From: Liolophura sinensis
Taxonomy: Eukaryota; Mollusca; Polyplacophora; Chitonida; Chitonidae
Direction of reading: 5' to 3'
NCBI RefSeq assembly: GCF_032854445.1
Contig: NC_088302.1
Span: forward strand, 44,492,645 to 44,556,644
DNA: 64,000 nucleotides
A program made the translations under genes and the position numbers. This document shows positions 35,160-45,078 of this stretch, one piece after another (position 1 is the first letter of the stretch; every line of letters starts with the position of its first letter). The notes under the pieces were generated by a model, which worked only from the letters and a program-made list of their open reading frames with translations, searched no databases and was not told the origin of the DNA.

Positions 35160-38100
35160 CTATAATGAAACAGACAAGAGAAAAGTTCAATATAAAGTGG
35201 AACACTATGTTAACATCCTGCAGGTCTTGACTAACTATTATGCATTGTGTTTGACTAATTTCAATAATAAACAACAGTGAAGAAAAAATCCACATCTATC
35301 TCAATGGCTTTGAAACTCTTACTAAATGCTAAATTCTGCTGAAACTAGTGGTTTTACTTTCAAAATGAAACATATTTTTCTCTCCCTTGAGCAGGTGAGT
35401 AATATTAATGAATGAGGAGGGCCCAATTCAGGAAGTCCACATAACACTAGGTGCACTTAACTTCCATGGCGACCAGTACTGTAGGTATTAAATCGTCATG
35501 GTAGTTACGTGAACGTAGGCCTTTTTGCGCTTTGTAAAACGAGCCACTGTCCAGGGCTCTGCTTCACAAAGATGTTGTACATGTATGATAAACGCACATA
35601 TTGGAAAATTGTATGGTAATAGTGACATGCAAATTATCGTGCGACAAATGTAAGCTAAAAAAATGTTATAAAAATCTGCCCTGCCAAAAATTTTTTTTCT
35701 TTTCCCTTTCTGTTCATAGATAGCATATAAACACCACATGATGATGTATAGTAATCTCCAGTGCACATCAGAACCAAGAACTGAGTTTTCAATATTAAGT
35801 AACTACCTGAACCCTCAAAGCGGTTTGCAAGGACAAGAGGCAAATGTATTTTCTGACTGATATTATTTTCATTTAGAGACCAGAAACCTTTTGTGTGTGC
35901 TGAAAATTTATCAGGAAAATGATTCAGCTGATCAAGAGAAACACCAGCAAAATTCAATGTGATAGTTAGGACCTTAAGAGAGCTACATGTGAACTAAACT
36001 GCCTATTGTCCACTCATACAATGCAATCATATCATCACAATATTTCCATGTGTACAGTTTGACTTTGATGTGCACAACATGCAGCCAAGCATTTGAGTGA
36101 AGCCTGTCGAGTCTTTCTGCAAGCCATCGCCAGACTCTTGGCCACATTGAGATCTGAAAGTATGAGGAACATGCCATATATGAGCAAAGTTCATTGATAA
36201 GTTGTCCTTCTTGAGATAGTGACACTTATATACACTGTACTGCCAGCTGCTCACTAAATCTTCGGACTGGTTAAATTCTTTATCTAACAAAAACACTTTT
36301 GAGATAATAATGTAAATTTGATAACAATTTCTATAGGTAAGAAGTGTGTCATGTGACAGAAAGATAGTATCGATTGTCAATGTAATGTACTATTATATAT
36401 AATTCAGAACACCTCTTGAAACAAGCGTAAGTATAATTACTGTTGGTGTACTCACTATACCTCAAACTCTGACATGGGTCAATCAACTTAAAACAACAGC
36501 TGATAACCTGCAAACCTCACTGTAAATTGTGATTTTCACCTTACATGACACACTGCCATCTGACTTCTGTCATCTAGAACCAGAAAGTTAAATACAACTG
36601 AGCTAAAGAAGGTAAGTTTGAGTGCCATGACAGTCACGGAACTTTTAGCCAAAAGCTTAAGTGGACGTTGCTATTGTAACACCCAGCTGCGGTCATATAG
36701 ACTTCCACACGGACAATTGCACTGAAAAAAAAAAAGTCGAACCCTACCTTATTTTTGCTAAATGTAATAGGTCAAAGCCAGCATTGGTGAACCATCTTTT
36801 AACAATAATCCAGCCACTCAAACTTTCAAATCGGGCAACTCAATTTAATGTCTGCCATGTTTTGAATTTTTGTTTTTGACTTCGGGCAAGGTGAAGGTGT
36901 TGGGCCGCGAAAATTTTATCCTACCCAACATTCTCTTGCATGCCCTGTGAACAGAATTGTGTTCCGTATAATAGTCTAAAGGGAAAACAGCGTGTTGACT
37001 GTTGGTTCTTCTCTTTATTGAGCAGACGTTAAACCCCAAGCACTCACTCACTCTTTATTGAGCAGCCCAGTTTGTGAGTTAAGTGTTCACTGTTGGCTGT
37101 CCAGTACAGCTGTCAACCACAACGTGTCCCTTCAGGTTACGCTTGTGTTGTGTTCCCTATGGTGGCCTAATCTCTAATCACCGTTTTATTAGACATGGTA
37201 ACCACAGGTCTACTGATTATTAAACAAACCCAAATTAAGGCGAGGCCTGCAGGCTTGCATTGATTTCAACAATGTACCTAATAAATCAATATTAATAAGT
37301 CTTACGCATTAAGCATGACAAAATAATACACACCTATTCCGCATCTTAACTATTAAAAATAAGACCATATTGGTATACAAAAATACACAATTAATTCATA
37401 TGTGTATACCCACTTGATACGCATATGAACATACAATAATTCTTTAATATATACGTGTAGTACCTAACTGATAACACAATTTATTCATATGTTCTGATGA
37501 ACATAGAATCATACAATAATTCTTTACATCAATATATTTATGTAATTCCTAACCGATACTGATATTTTTGTACGTCACTGTTTCTCTGTATTTGATGTGC
37601 CAGTTCTGTAGTTAAGCTTACCAACAAATCCTCCAAATTTTGTAAGTTAGTCACATATGCTTGTAAAACGTCAATCATCTCTGAATTAGCATGAATTCCT
37701 ATGACAGCATTTCCCAGTCTATGGTTAATTGGCTTATGAAAGAGAGAAAATGATTATGATGATGTTATGTTATGTGAATCATTCTTAAATGTTTATTTCT
37801 GAGAGATTCAATATGTTGTTCAAGTATCCTCATATGACTGACAGTCGCAGTGCCGAAAAGAGTTTTGGATAGAGATCCAGTAAATGGTAATAAGGATCTT
37901 TTTGTTGTAACCCTCTTCCATTGGGATTTTTCAGGGATCGACTAACTAATTTGATCACCTGTTCGGTTAAACAGATGACTGCTAGTTAACCGTAGAGCAT
38001 TTATGTGTGAAATGATTTGCTCTTGACTACACAGGTGAAAGTTTTGCATCATCTCCTTCTGTGGAATTTTAAAATCGTAAGTATGCATCCAATAATCTTG

Positions 38101-40162
38101 CGCAAAGGCAATAGTTCCTATATCTTGAAACACAATGCCGTAATTTGGACATTGCACTGGTATTATAGCGACGGATAAGCCAAATTTGGTTAGCAGCCAT
38201 GTCAGGATGACTATAAGCTTGCGAATACTTCCACATGTTCCTTTGAAGCGAAAGAAAAGAGGGTAAAGATTAGAGAACTGAACAAGGGAATGGTAAACTA
38301 CACCATATAGGGTGATCAATCCTGTTAGCACTATGACACGATGTGTCGGCTGGCGTGTTGTACTGAGTTTGGGAAAAATAGTAGTGAGCATATCTGGAAG
38401 CAGGCGCAACTTATGCCATCCCTGCCTGATACCAGATTCAAATTTCTTACTAAATAAAGTATTTTAGCCAATCAGGTTTTCTTCGCTGTCAACCTGACGC
38501 CATCCTGGACACATGAAAAGTTTGCCTTAGTTCTTGTGGAATGTTTTCCGAACACTCCCACGAGTCCTCTACCTGATCTTTTCTCGTTTTAACATACTTT
38601 TTTACATTTCAAAAGTATTTCATTTTATGTATCTTTTCTATGTCGTTGCCCTTTGTGACTTCGGTCTTCTGGGCATCAGTATCTGTATCGTTTGTTGTGA
38701 GTGTTTGTTCACCACCAGGCTTATCAACGTGTGGTTTAAGCCGTTTAGCATTTATCAATGACTTTATGGGTGAGTCATCAGAACACTTCCTCAGTTTGAA
38801 CGTGTGGTTAGGATGTGCCACTGTGATGTAATATGATCCTACCCATTTATTGGTTAATTTACGCTATTACCCTATTTTAACCTTAGGATCGAACAACCAC
38901 ACCTTTTGATCCACCTTAAACATGGCTGCTCTGGATGTTTTGTCAAATAACAGAATGTTGGGTGGGATAACATTTTCGCAGCCCATCACCCTGAACAATT
39001 ATGAAAAAAAAATTGCAAACATGGCAGGCGTTGATTTGAGTTGTCTGATTCAAAAGTTTAAACGGCAGGATTACTGTTGACAGATTCTTCACTAATGCTG
39101 GCTTGGAACATATTACATTTCAGGCGTTTTAGGTAGTTGGTGGATAGCAAAAATAAGGTAGGATTTGAGCCGTTTTTTTGTAGTAAAATTGTCTGCTTGA
39201 AAGTCCATATGACCGAAGCTGGGCGTTACATACAGTCCAGCTTAGCTTTGGGCTAAGAAACATTAGGTTTGAAACCTAAGCCTGGCTTTTATGACAGTCA
39301 GTGAATGTGCTTTAAGCCAAAAAAATCACCTGCCTTGAAAAAAGTGTGTGGGTTGTCTAAGCGTGAGACAGCTGGACTTTAATTCACTGCAACCGCATCC
39401 GTGAGAGTCTCCCTCCATCATTGTGCTGCGTTAGCCATGGAGGCCCTTTACAGCTTTAAATAATTTCAAAGGATTACATACACAGAGAACATTTAGGCCT
39501 AACAAAGACGATGCTGTCAACAACCTATACTGAACAAACAGAACAATGATAAGACCATTTCTTACCCAGCCACCATTATCATTTATCCAATGACCCAATT
39601 TGTTGCCAACATATTTTCCAGCAAACAGAGCGATTTTGTCGGCATAGTCTGACATCTGGTTTTCTCTGCAATACTGACTGAGACGAGCTGCAAACGTGAA
39701 GACAGCCACTATTCTGCCCCAGTTGATTTTACCATCCATGAAAATTTCATCAGCCACATTGACAAAAGTGGGGAAGGCGTTTTCTTGACTGATGTTGAGT
39801 TTGGTTACCATCCCTTTGAATGTGACGTCATGCCTGTCAGAGAGCTCCCGCACAGTCCTTCTCATTGTCTTACAATATCGGTTTGGGGGTTTTCTCTCAT
39901 CTTCTCGGCCAAAGCTATGAACAACATCTGTAGCAATTATTTCTGCGTCCCTGCGGACTTGATCCAAGGGTGAGGCAGAGCCGGGTGTTTGAGTAGACTG
40001 TTCCAACTGTGACACGCTGTTCAAGCCTTGTAAACCAGGAAGGAGACGGAGCCGTTTGTGAATGTCTGTGAAAAGATTGTCTTTAGGAAAATTCATCGTT
40101 GTCGTCAGTGGACGCCCCTGGGCAGATGAAGACGACTTCATTTCTTTTTCTCCGGGAATCAT
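35043..40162 (-). CDS. BCL-2 family apoptosis regulator 2 (Mcl-1-like, tail-anchored)
   Basis: Exons 39566-40162 and 35043-35159 give 237 residues. Order: a low-complexity N-terminus (1-60), an alpha-1-like helix (66-85), a BH3-region helix with TMRRTVRELSDRHDVTF (99-115) running into KGMVTKLNI, BH1 (IFMDGKINWGRIVAVFTFAA, 140-159), BH2 (WINDNGGW, 192-199) and a tail anchor (about 218-236). The pattern RR...RH..TF.GM..KL.I resembles the equivalent part of Mcl-1, and NWGR is intact, so a pro-survival role is likely but inferred. The canonical Gly-Asp of BH3 is absent. The phase-0 intron sits exactly after GGW, as in gene 1 and in BCL-2 genes generally. An in-frame TAA 12 bases upstream fixes ATG 40162 as the first Met. 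The 4406-base intron contains an integrase/env-like retroelement remnant. Divergent from the mini-BH3 gene. Confidence 0.92.
37560..38409 (-). pseudogene. Broken envelope-like frame of an endogenous retroelement
   Basis: A minus-strand frame without ATG (37942-38409) and shifted frames below it (to about 37560) have the look of the envelope-like ORF found in some Ty3/gypsy-type elements. Seen: an N-terminal block with FQDIGTIAF and YWMHTYDF, a Cys and amphipathic region, then in a different frame a stretch rich in Leu and Asn. At least one frameshift follows the stop near 37942, and further stops occur below it. It lies immediately downstream of an integrase-like fragment, the expected order. 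It is non-functional as it stands. No LTRs were identified. The call rests on recalled family resemblance. Confidence 0.45.
38600..38975 (-). pseudogene. Integrase C-terminal fragment of a Ty3/gypsy-type element
   Basis: The minus strand reads KVWLFDPKV, then after an in-frame stop a block with HPNHTFKLR and SLINAKRLKPH. This is the pattern of the chromodomain-like / GPY-F module at the end of retroelement integrases. The upstream catalytic core is not present, so this is a truncated remnant inside the intron of BCL-2-like gene 2. Confidence 0.55.
39566..40162 (-). CDS. BCL-2-like gene 2, exon 1
   Basis: Encodes residues 1-199, ending GGCTGG|GTAAGA. The 44 further codons open past the donor are intronic. 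It carries the alpha-1, BH3-region, BH1 and BH2 segments. Confidence 0.93.
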
Positions 40163-40289
40163 CAGTCCAGTGGGTTAAGCAACTTCAAGAAGAAGACATA
40201 AATCTACATCGAAACCCTGATATTTTGTAGAGAAAGGTTTTCTCCCAGCTTTAACCAGTGACAATCATGGCGGACGCGAAATGTTCGTC

Positions 40290-40560
40290 GTTTCGTAGCA
40301 GTTCGTTAGTTTCCGTTTCTGCCGTATAAACATGAATAAATGCATCATGCGCAGATCACGAGGCCAGAAACTGGTGATGTCATTGGCTGGATATATTCAT
40401 CAACTTGCTCTAATTTTAGAATCTGAAAATATTCGTCCTCTGACATCACAGATGACGTTCCTGCATACGGGAATCTGATTGGTTGACACTCCCGTGATTT
40501 CCACGGAAGATTTCATATTTCACATATCGACGGGAACCGGGAAAGCCAAAGTTTATACAA
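40290..40560. promoter_or_regulatory. Putative bidirectional promoter between the two BH-domain genes
   Basis: Between the Mcl-1-like ATG (40162, minus) and the noncoding first exon of the mini-BH3 gene (donor at 40630, plus) lie two inverted CCAAT boxes (ATTGG at 40382-40386 and 40478-40482). There are also three CRE/ATF-like words (TGATGTCA 40375-40382, TGACATCA 40441-40448, TGACGTT from 40454). ATCATGGCGGAC near 40266 resembles a YY1 site. No TATA box is obvious. Start sites are inferred. Confidence 0.45.
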
Positions 40561-40630
40561 GTTTGCCCCTGTTCAGCTACGCTTTGGAACAACTTGGCAA
40601 ACGCTTACCAGCTTGAAGATAATCAGACTG
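40560..40630 (+). other. Putative noncoding exon 1 of the mini-BH3 gene
   Basis: The 3' boundary is a strong donor (CAGACTG|GTAAGTTA) with the intron starting at 40631. It pairs with the acceptor TTTCTTTTTTAG at 41568-41569. The 5' end is unknown. No ATG opens a long frame here. Confidence 0.4.
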
Positions 40631-41635
40631 GTAAGTTACTGAAACTTTGGTTTTATATTCGCGTTTAAAATCGACAAACAGATCGAGTTACGGGTTTCTC
40701 CACACGGCTACGAGCGTGAAAATGCCACCTATCAATATCACTCGATCCGACATGTTATACGTTATCAAAACGTACACCTGTCATTAGTTTGAATACATTG
40801 AAGTTTTTCTCATCCATAAAATAATCTTTACTCCCCCAGCCTCACCTTCCCAACCACGACCACCATCCACTCGGAAAGATTTTCAGTTCTTGACGGTTTC
40901 TAGCTGTGGTGACCGCCTATGTACACAACTATAGTATAGGCTGTAGTGTTCTTGGTTAACATTTTACGACGTGTTACTGGTGACAGTTTAGAGAAGACGC
41001 TAAATTGTCACCTGTTCAAGTGTGATTTAATTCAGAAAGGTGTGAAAATGAGAAGAAAACAAAAATCCACCATCCAATAGCCTGTGTAATAGCTTCCTTA
41101 TTAATTTTCATCACAAGGATGCCCGTGCAAAGAAGAAATTTAATGCATGCTCTGGGCGTTGAGCAATTTTATCTCATTATTTGAACTTTCATCCACTGGT
41201 AACTGTGAGACAGCAGAATAAGCACAATTCACAATGACACTAGGATGATTACTCAATATGATCTCAACCCAGTCCATATCTTCATATCATGTGAAGTTAG
41301 GATTGATTGTGCTGTATAATGTCTGCTGATTGCGGCTTTAGCAGCTTATATGAGCAATAGCAGGTCCTAAATATTTTCGATGGTTTGGTCAAATTGTAGA
41401 GCTTGATCTCTTCATTTTTCTAAATCTAGAAAAACTGGGTGTGAACCTCAAAAGGAGGGCCGGTTATGATGTCGTCAACCCTCAAGTCTAAACATTAGCA
41501 TGTAAGAGATAGCTACAAAATTGTTCCAGCAGTTGCACAATTTAACTTTCTGTTGTATTTCTTTTTTAGTGATTCTGAAGATCAACAGACTATTCTGCAT
41601 TTTTGTTTCACCACATCCTTCTCACACCCAGTGAC

Positions 41636-41887
41636 ATGGTGGGGGAGAAGGTAGTACATGTGCCCTCTTTTAAAGAGGGGTCTGGGCAAGAAGAGCGGGT
41701 TGCCCAGGCCGATGCGAGACAGATCCTGTGTGGTCAGATTCTACGCCACATGGGTGACGGCATGGAGTGCACACGATGTGGAGAGTGCCTAAAAGTGATC
41801 GGAGATGAGCTGGACCTTATGAACAGCCTGGCCCGACTTCTGGCAGACTGTGAAAACTTTGACCAGATTCCTCAGCCTATAGGATGA
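41636..41887 (+). CDS. 83-residue BH3-containing mini-protein (Bax-type BH3)
   Basis: ATG at 41636 has a good context (GACATGG), and an in-frame TGA at 41576 lies inside the same exon, so this is the first Met. The exon follows a pyrimidine-rich acceptor (41569). Residues 51-60, CLKVIGDELD, form a textbook BH3 core (LxxxGDE) that is close to the Bax BH3 (ECLKRIGDELD in human). Residues 35-44, ILRHMGDGME, form a second BH3-like helix 16 residues earlier. The preceding helix (QADARQILCGQILRHM) sits where Bax has helix 1. The protein stops after LARLLADCENFDQ, before any BH1 or BH2, with no tail anchor. No credible donor lies before the stop. It may be a BH3-only activator or a Bax truncated to helices 1-2. 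Four Cys lie between and around the motifs. Confidence 0.65.
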   Translation: MVGEKVVHVPSFKEGSGQEERVAQADARQILCGQILRHMGDGMECTRCGECLKVIGDELDLMNSLARLLADCENFDQIPQPIG

Positions 41888-42561
41888 CAGCGTGGTTGTC
41901 AGCTGCCCCAATCATCACCCCTATCACAGTCATGACATGGTCACCTCCATGTTCACGAAATAATGTTCATTCTGTGAGAATGTCCCAGTAAATGGTTTAT
42001 CCATTACATTATCTGGCTGTGGTTTCTGATAAGCCTGTCATCAACATCATCTCTTGAAATCATGAATGAAAACTGGTTACATTAACCAGCAGTTCTGGAC
42101 AAACATTTCTTACACCGTTACACATCGTACCATTCCAGCCACACCCATAGCTCATGACCCACTGGAGTGGTTTTCCACACTGCCTCAAACTGTGTACACA
42201 TGAAAGATTATTTTTATACTTTAAAAAGTCAAGTCATATCAGTGCTGAACAGGAGTAAATCTGGTTTTATGCAGTTGAGAGTTGGTGCCGACTTTGTGAT
42301 GTACATGTGCTAATTATTTGTTCTTGTTCAATTTATTTGAGCAAGTTTTGGTGTAATGTAGCTTGTTATGGCTGCACCAGTTATGGAGAGGTTTGTTTTA
42401 TCAAAGTTTACATTCCAGGGACTATATTGCATGGTCTTCAATTTTTCTGTGCCTTGAAGTTTACCTTGCTTAATGCACACCTTCTGGTGTTCTCACACTT
42501 CAATTTTTCAACTCCCAGCATGAGCAATGTGCATTTTGATGTTAACTTATAAATGTTGACT

Positions 42562-42567
42562 ATTAAA
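42562..42567 (+). terminator. Candidate poly(A) signal of the mini-BH3 gene
   Basis: ATTAAA followed by a T/G-rich stretch (TTGTTTTATC), 675 bases past the stop. Confidence 0.35.
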
Positions 42568-42668
42568 CAGTACACATTACTTGTTTTATCATGATGCACT
42601 TATGGTAATTATCTGTTATTCTTAGCAAAAAATGTTGTTAGTAGTTAAGTGACAATTAAATGGTTGTA

Positions 42669-42691
42669 ATATATATATATATATATATATA
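42669..42691. repeat. (AT)n microsatellite
   Basis: A short AT run of about 23 bases. Confidence 0.85.
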
Positions 42692-42887
42692 ATGTGCAGC
42701 TTTGATGTTCACTCACATACAGTGTGATATACAATGTAGTTCTCTGCCAGATCACCCACTGAATATATTTTGCACATATATTGTCCAACGCTGGCAGCAC
42801 CAACTGCATGCTGGTCAGAGTTGAGCGCTGATGAATAATCAACTATAACAGCTGTATTTATAGAAAATCTGGTCACATGTAAACATG

Positions 42888-43154
42888 GGGCCTCCGTGGC
42901 TCAGTTGGTTAGCACGCTAGCGCAGTGTAATGACCCAGGAGTCTCTCACCAATGCGGTCGCTGTGAGTTCAAGTCCAGCTCATGCTGGCTTTCTCTTCGG
43001 CCGTATGTGGGAAGGTCTGTCAGCTACCTGCGGATGGTCGTGGGTTTCCCCCGGGTTCTTCCCGGTTTCCACCCACCATAATGCTGGCCGCCGTCATATA
43101 AGTGAAATATTCTTGAGTACGGCGTAAAACACCAATCAAAAAAAAAAAAAAAAA
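42888..43154 (+). mobile_element. Full-length main SINE with target-site duplication
   Basis: It has the same head, body and tail as the copy at 34067-34344, ending in a 17-base A run. A perfect 12-base duplication, CATGTAAACATG, flanks it (42876-42887 and 43156-43167). High similarity to the other copy and an intact duplication indicate a fairly recent insertion. Confidence 0.92.
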
Positions 43155-43430
43155 CCATGTAAACATGACTTGAATATTGTTACAAATCAATTCACCACGT
43201 GGTAACTTTTGCACTTATCTTTGCAAAGTAGTAGTCAGATGTCAATAATATGAGAAAGATATGTGTACTACATGATGAAAGCATTAACTTATTTTCTACA
43301 TCTGAAGTATGTGTTGATACTTCCACGGTTTTGTGGAAAAAAATTGTACTTATAAGAATAAATTATTACCATTGCCACATGGTATTGCTTATGTGTTTGT
43401 TAATGTTTAAATAGCTATGAGCCTTTGGAT

Positions 43431-43521
43431 GGAAGTCAGTTTTCCCTCACCATAATTCTTGCCGCCATCGCATAAGTCAAATATTCTTGAGTATGGCATA
43501 AATCACCAATCAAATAAATAG
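43431..43521 (+). repeat. Main SINE 3' fragment
   Basis: CACCATAATTCTTGCCGCCA, AATATTCTTGAGTATGGC and a terminal AAATAAATA match the SINE tail. Confidence 0.7.
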
Positions 43522-44079
43522 TTGTCTATTCTAAATCGGGGCTTGCAGCATTGTGCCAAACTGAGTAACTACATAAAACAAAAGAAGTTAAAAAACCATA
43601 ACATATCTATTAGATAAATTACACATTCTTTTTGCCCAATTCTGAGAGGTGTCTTGGTCCGAGAAATGTGTTTTGGAAGGTAGAAACATATTCCCCAATA
43701 AGTTTCAGCACCAAACTGCTAATTTATTACCTCCATTTTCTTCTAGAAATGCACTTTTTACGTGTATCCGTATTCCTGATGAGAACCAAAGTTGGAATAC
43801 AACAATGTAGAAATTTGAGATGGTTTCCTTTGTTTTGTCTCTTTTGAGACTTTATACTGTGTCATCTTGTGGCAGGGTAAGACCATGCCACCAAAATGCA
43901 ATCTCAACTTAAGTATCACGTATCACGTTGAAAACAACAGACATGATATCCAGTCTCCCGATTTTCTGATCTGAGTCGATTGTCACGTCTTTCATTAATA
44001 TGGTGTGTAATATCTGTAGTTTAGTGTATCACCTGTGGGGATGTTTATCGGTAAATTGTCCATAGTAGCTCCTTAACAT
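43522..44079. other. Intergenic, nothing recognised
   Basis: AT-rich sequence between the mini-BH3 gene and the 3' end of INTS14, with no repeat, RNA or coding signal that I can support. Confidence 0.4.
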
Positions 44080-44085
44080 TTTATT
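44080..44085 (-). terminator. INTS14: Candidate poly(A) signal of INTS14
   Basis: Minus-strand AATAAA, 766 bases after the INTS14 stop and beyond the duplicated C-terminal units. A nearer signal may exist in variant form. Confidence 0.35.
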
Positions 44086-44563
44086 GCATTCTTGACGCAT
44101 GTTTGATACATACACTACATATTTTAGCAAGATGTGCATGTAAGACAGTACAGAGCCTTATCATTACCATATGTGCACCAGGAATTTCCAGGAAACTCTT
44201 AATATCTTCATTCTGACCCAACAGTGACGAAATAATGACAAGATGTCATACTTTCATTCAACATAACACATTATCCCGTTAAAATTATGTGTGTATGATT
44301 TCTACCACAATGGTCCCACATTGGCCTTGTAAACTCATGTACCTGTATCTGAGGTGAACTGGCTTTTTACCTCAATTTCCAAGGTTCATCATGTCACAGA
44401 AGTGACAAGTCCAGAGTATCAAGCGTTTCCTTCACATATCAATCTCTTGCTCTGCACAGTGCCTTGGCATATTTACCATATTTGGACAACAAGCTCCCTT
44501 AACTGGTAAGGTCAGACACTCAGCGACATAATGCTTTGTGCAATTCCCCAGCCTTTGCAGAAT

Positions 44564-44931
44564 GCCAGATTCTCATTACTGTCCATCATATGAGAAGTTA
44601 CTCTTCACAGGCATACATATTTAGACAATGTCACATCCCATATCGCTCAGTATAATGCTGGATTCTCATTACTGTCCATCATATGAGAAGTTACTCTTCA
44701 CAGGCATACAGATTTAGACAATGTCACATGCCATATCACTATCATAATGGTATATTCTCATTACTGACCCTCAATTGAGAATTAGTCTTCACAGGCATAC
44801 GGGTTCAGACAATGTCATGGCTTATCATGCCACAGAATATTAGATTCTCATTACTGATCATCAGCTGAGAAGTTAGTCCTTAGAGGCATGATGGGTTGGG
44901 CAATGTCCCGTGCCATATCACTTCGCAGAAT
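44564..44931 (-). repeat. ~92-bp tandem repeat made from the INTS14 C-terminal coding end
   Basis: On the minus strand, four units start at 44931, 44838, 44748 and 44656 (lengths 93, 90, 92 and about 93). The first is coding: it specifies the last residues of INTS14 and its TAA. The next three lie in the 3' UTR and repeat the pattern ATATGGCA...ACATTG...ATGCCT...CAGTAATGAGAATC, with indels. Units 3 and 4 are closest to each other. Confidence 0.85.
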
Positions 44932-45078
44932 GTTAGCTACATGGGTAAGCTGCAGAGCGGCATCTGGATGGGTGGTATGGGGTAATATTGTGCACTCTCT
45001 GTCCAGCATATTTGCCATGGCATCAAGTAACTCCACGAATCCAAAGGACAGGGCTGCTCTTCTTATCCTGTTTAATTC
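44851..45078 (-). CDS. INTS14: INTS14 coding exon 9 (C-terminus)
   Basis: Acceptor TTTGTTACAG|GAA, stop TAA 44851-44853. ELNRIRRAALSFGFVELL and DRECTILPHTTHPDA are strongly conserved. The last 27 codons are the template of the 3' UTR tandem copies. Confidence 0.96.
   Translation of the reverse strand, partial: ELNRIRRAALSFGFVELLDAMANMLDRECTILPHTTHPDAALQLTHVANILRSDMARDIAQPIMPLRTNFSADDQ

Noticed and set aside
37942-38409. 155-codon frame as a host gene
   Set aside because: No ATG start. Composition and position next to an integrase-like tail fit a retroelement remnant better.
39431-39565. C-terminal 44 codons of the long BCL-2-like frame
   Set aside because: They lie beyond the GGCTGG|GTAAGA donor; the family and the tail-anchor exon show that splicing occurs here.
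41603-41635. Extension of the mini-BH3 frame to an earlier TTG
   Set aside because: A good-context ATG at 41636 follows, an in-frame stop lies just upstream, and TTG starts are rare in animals.
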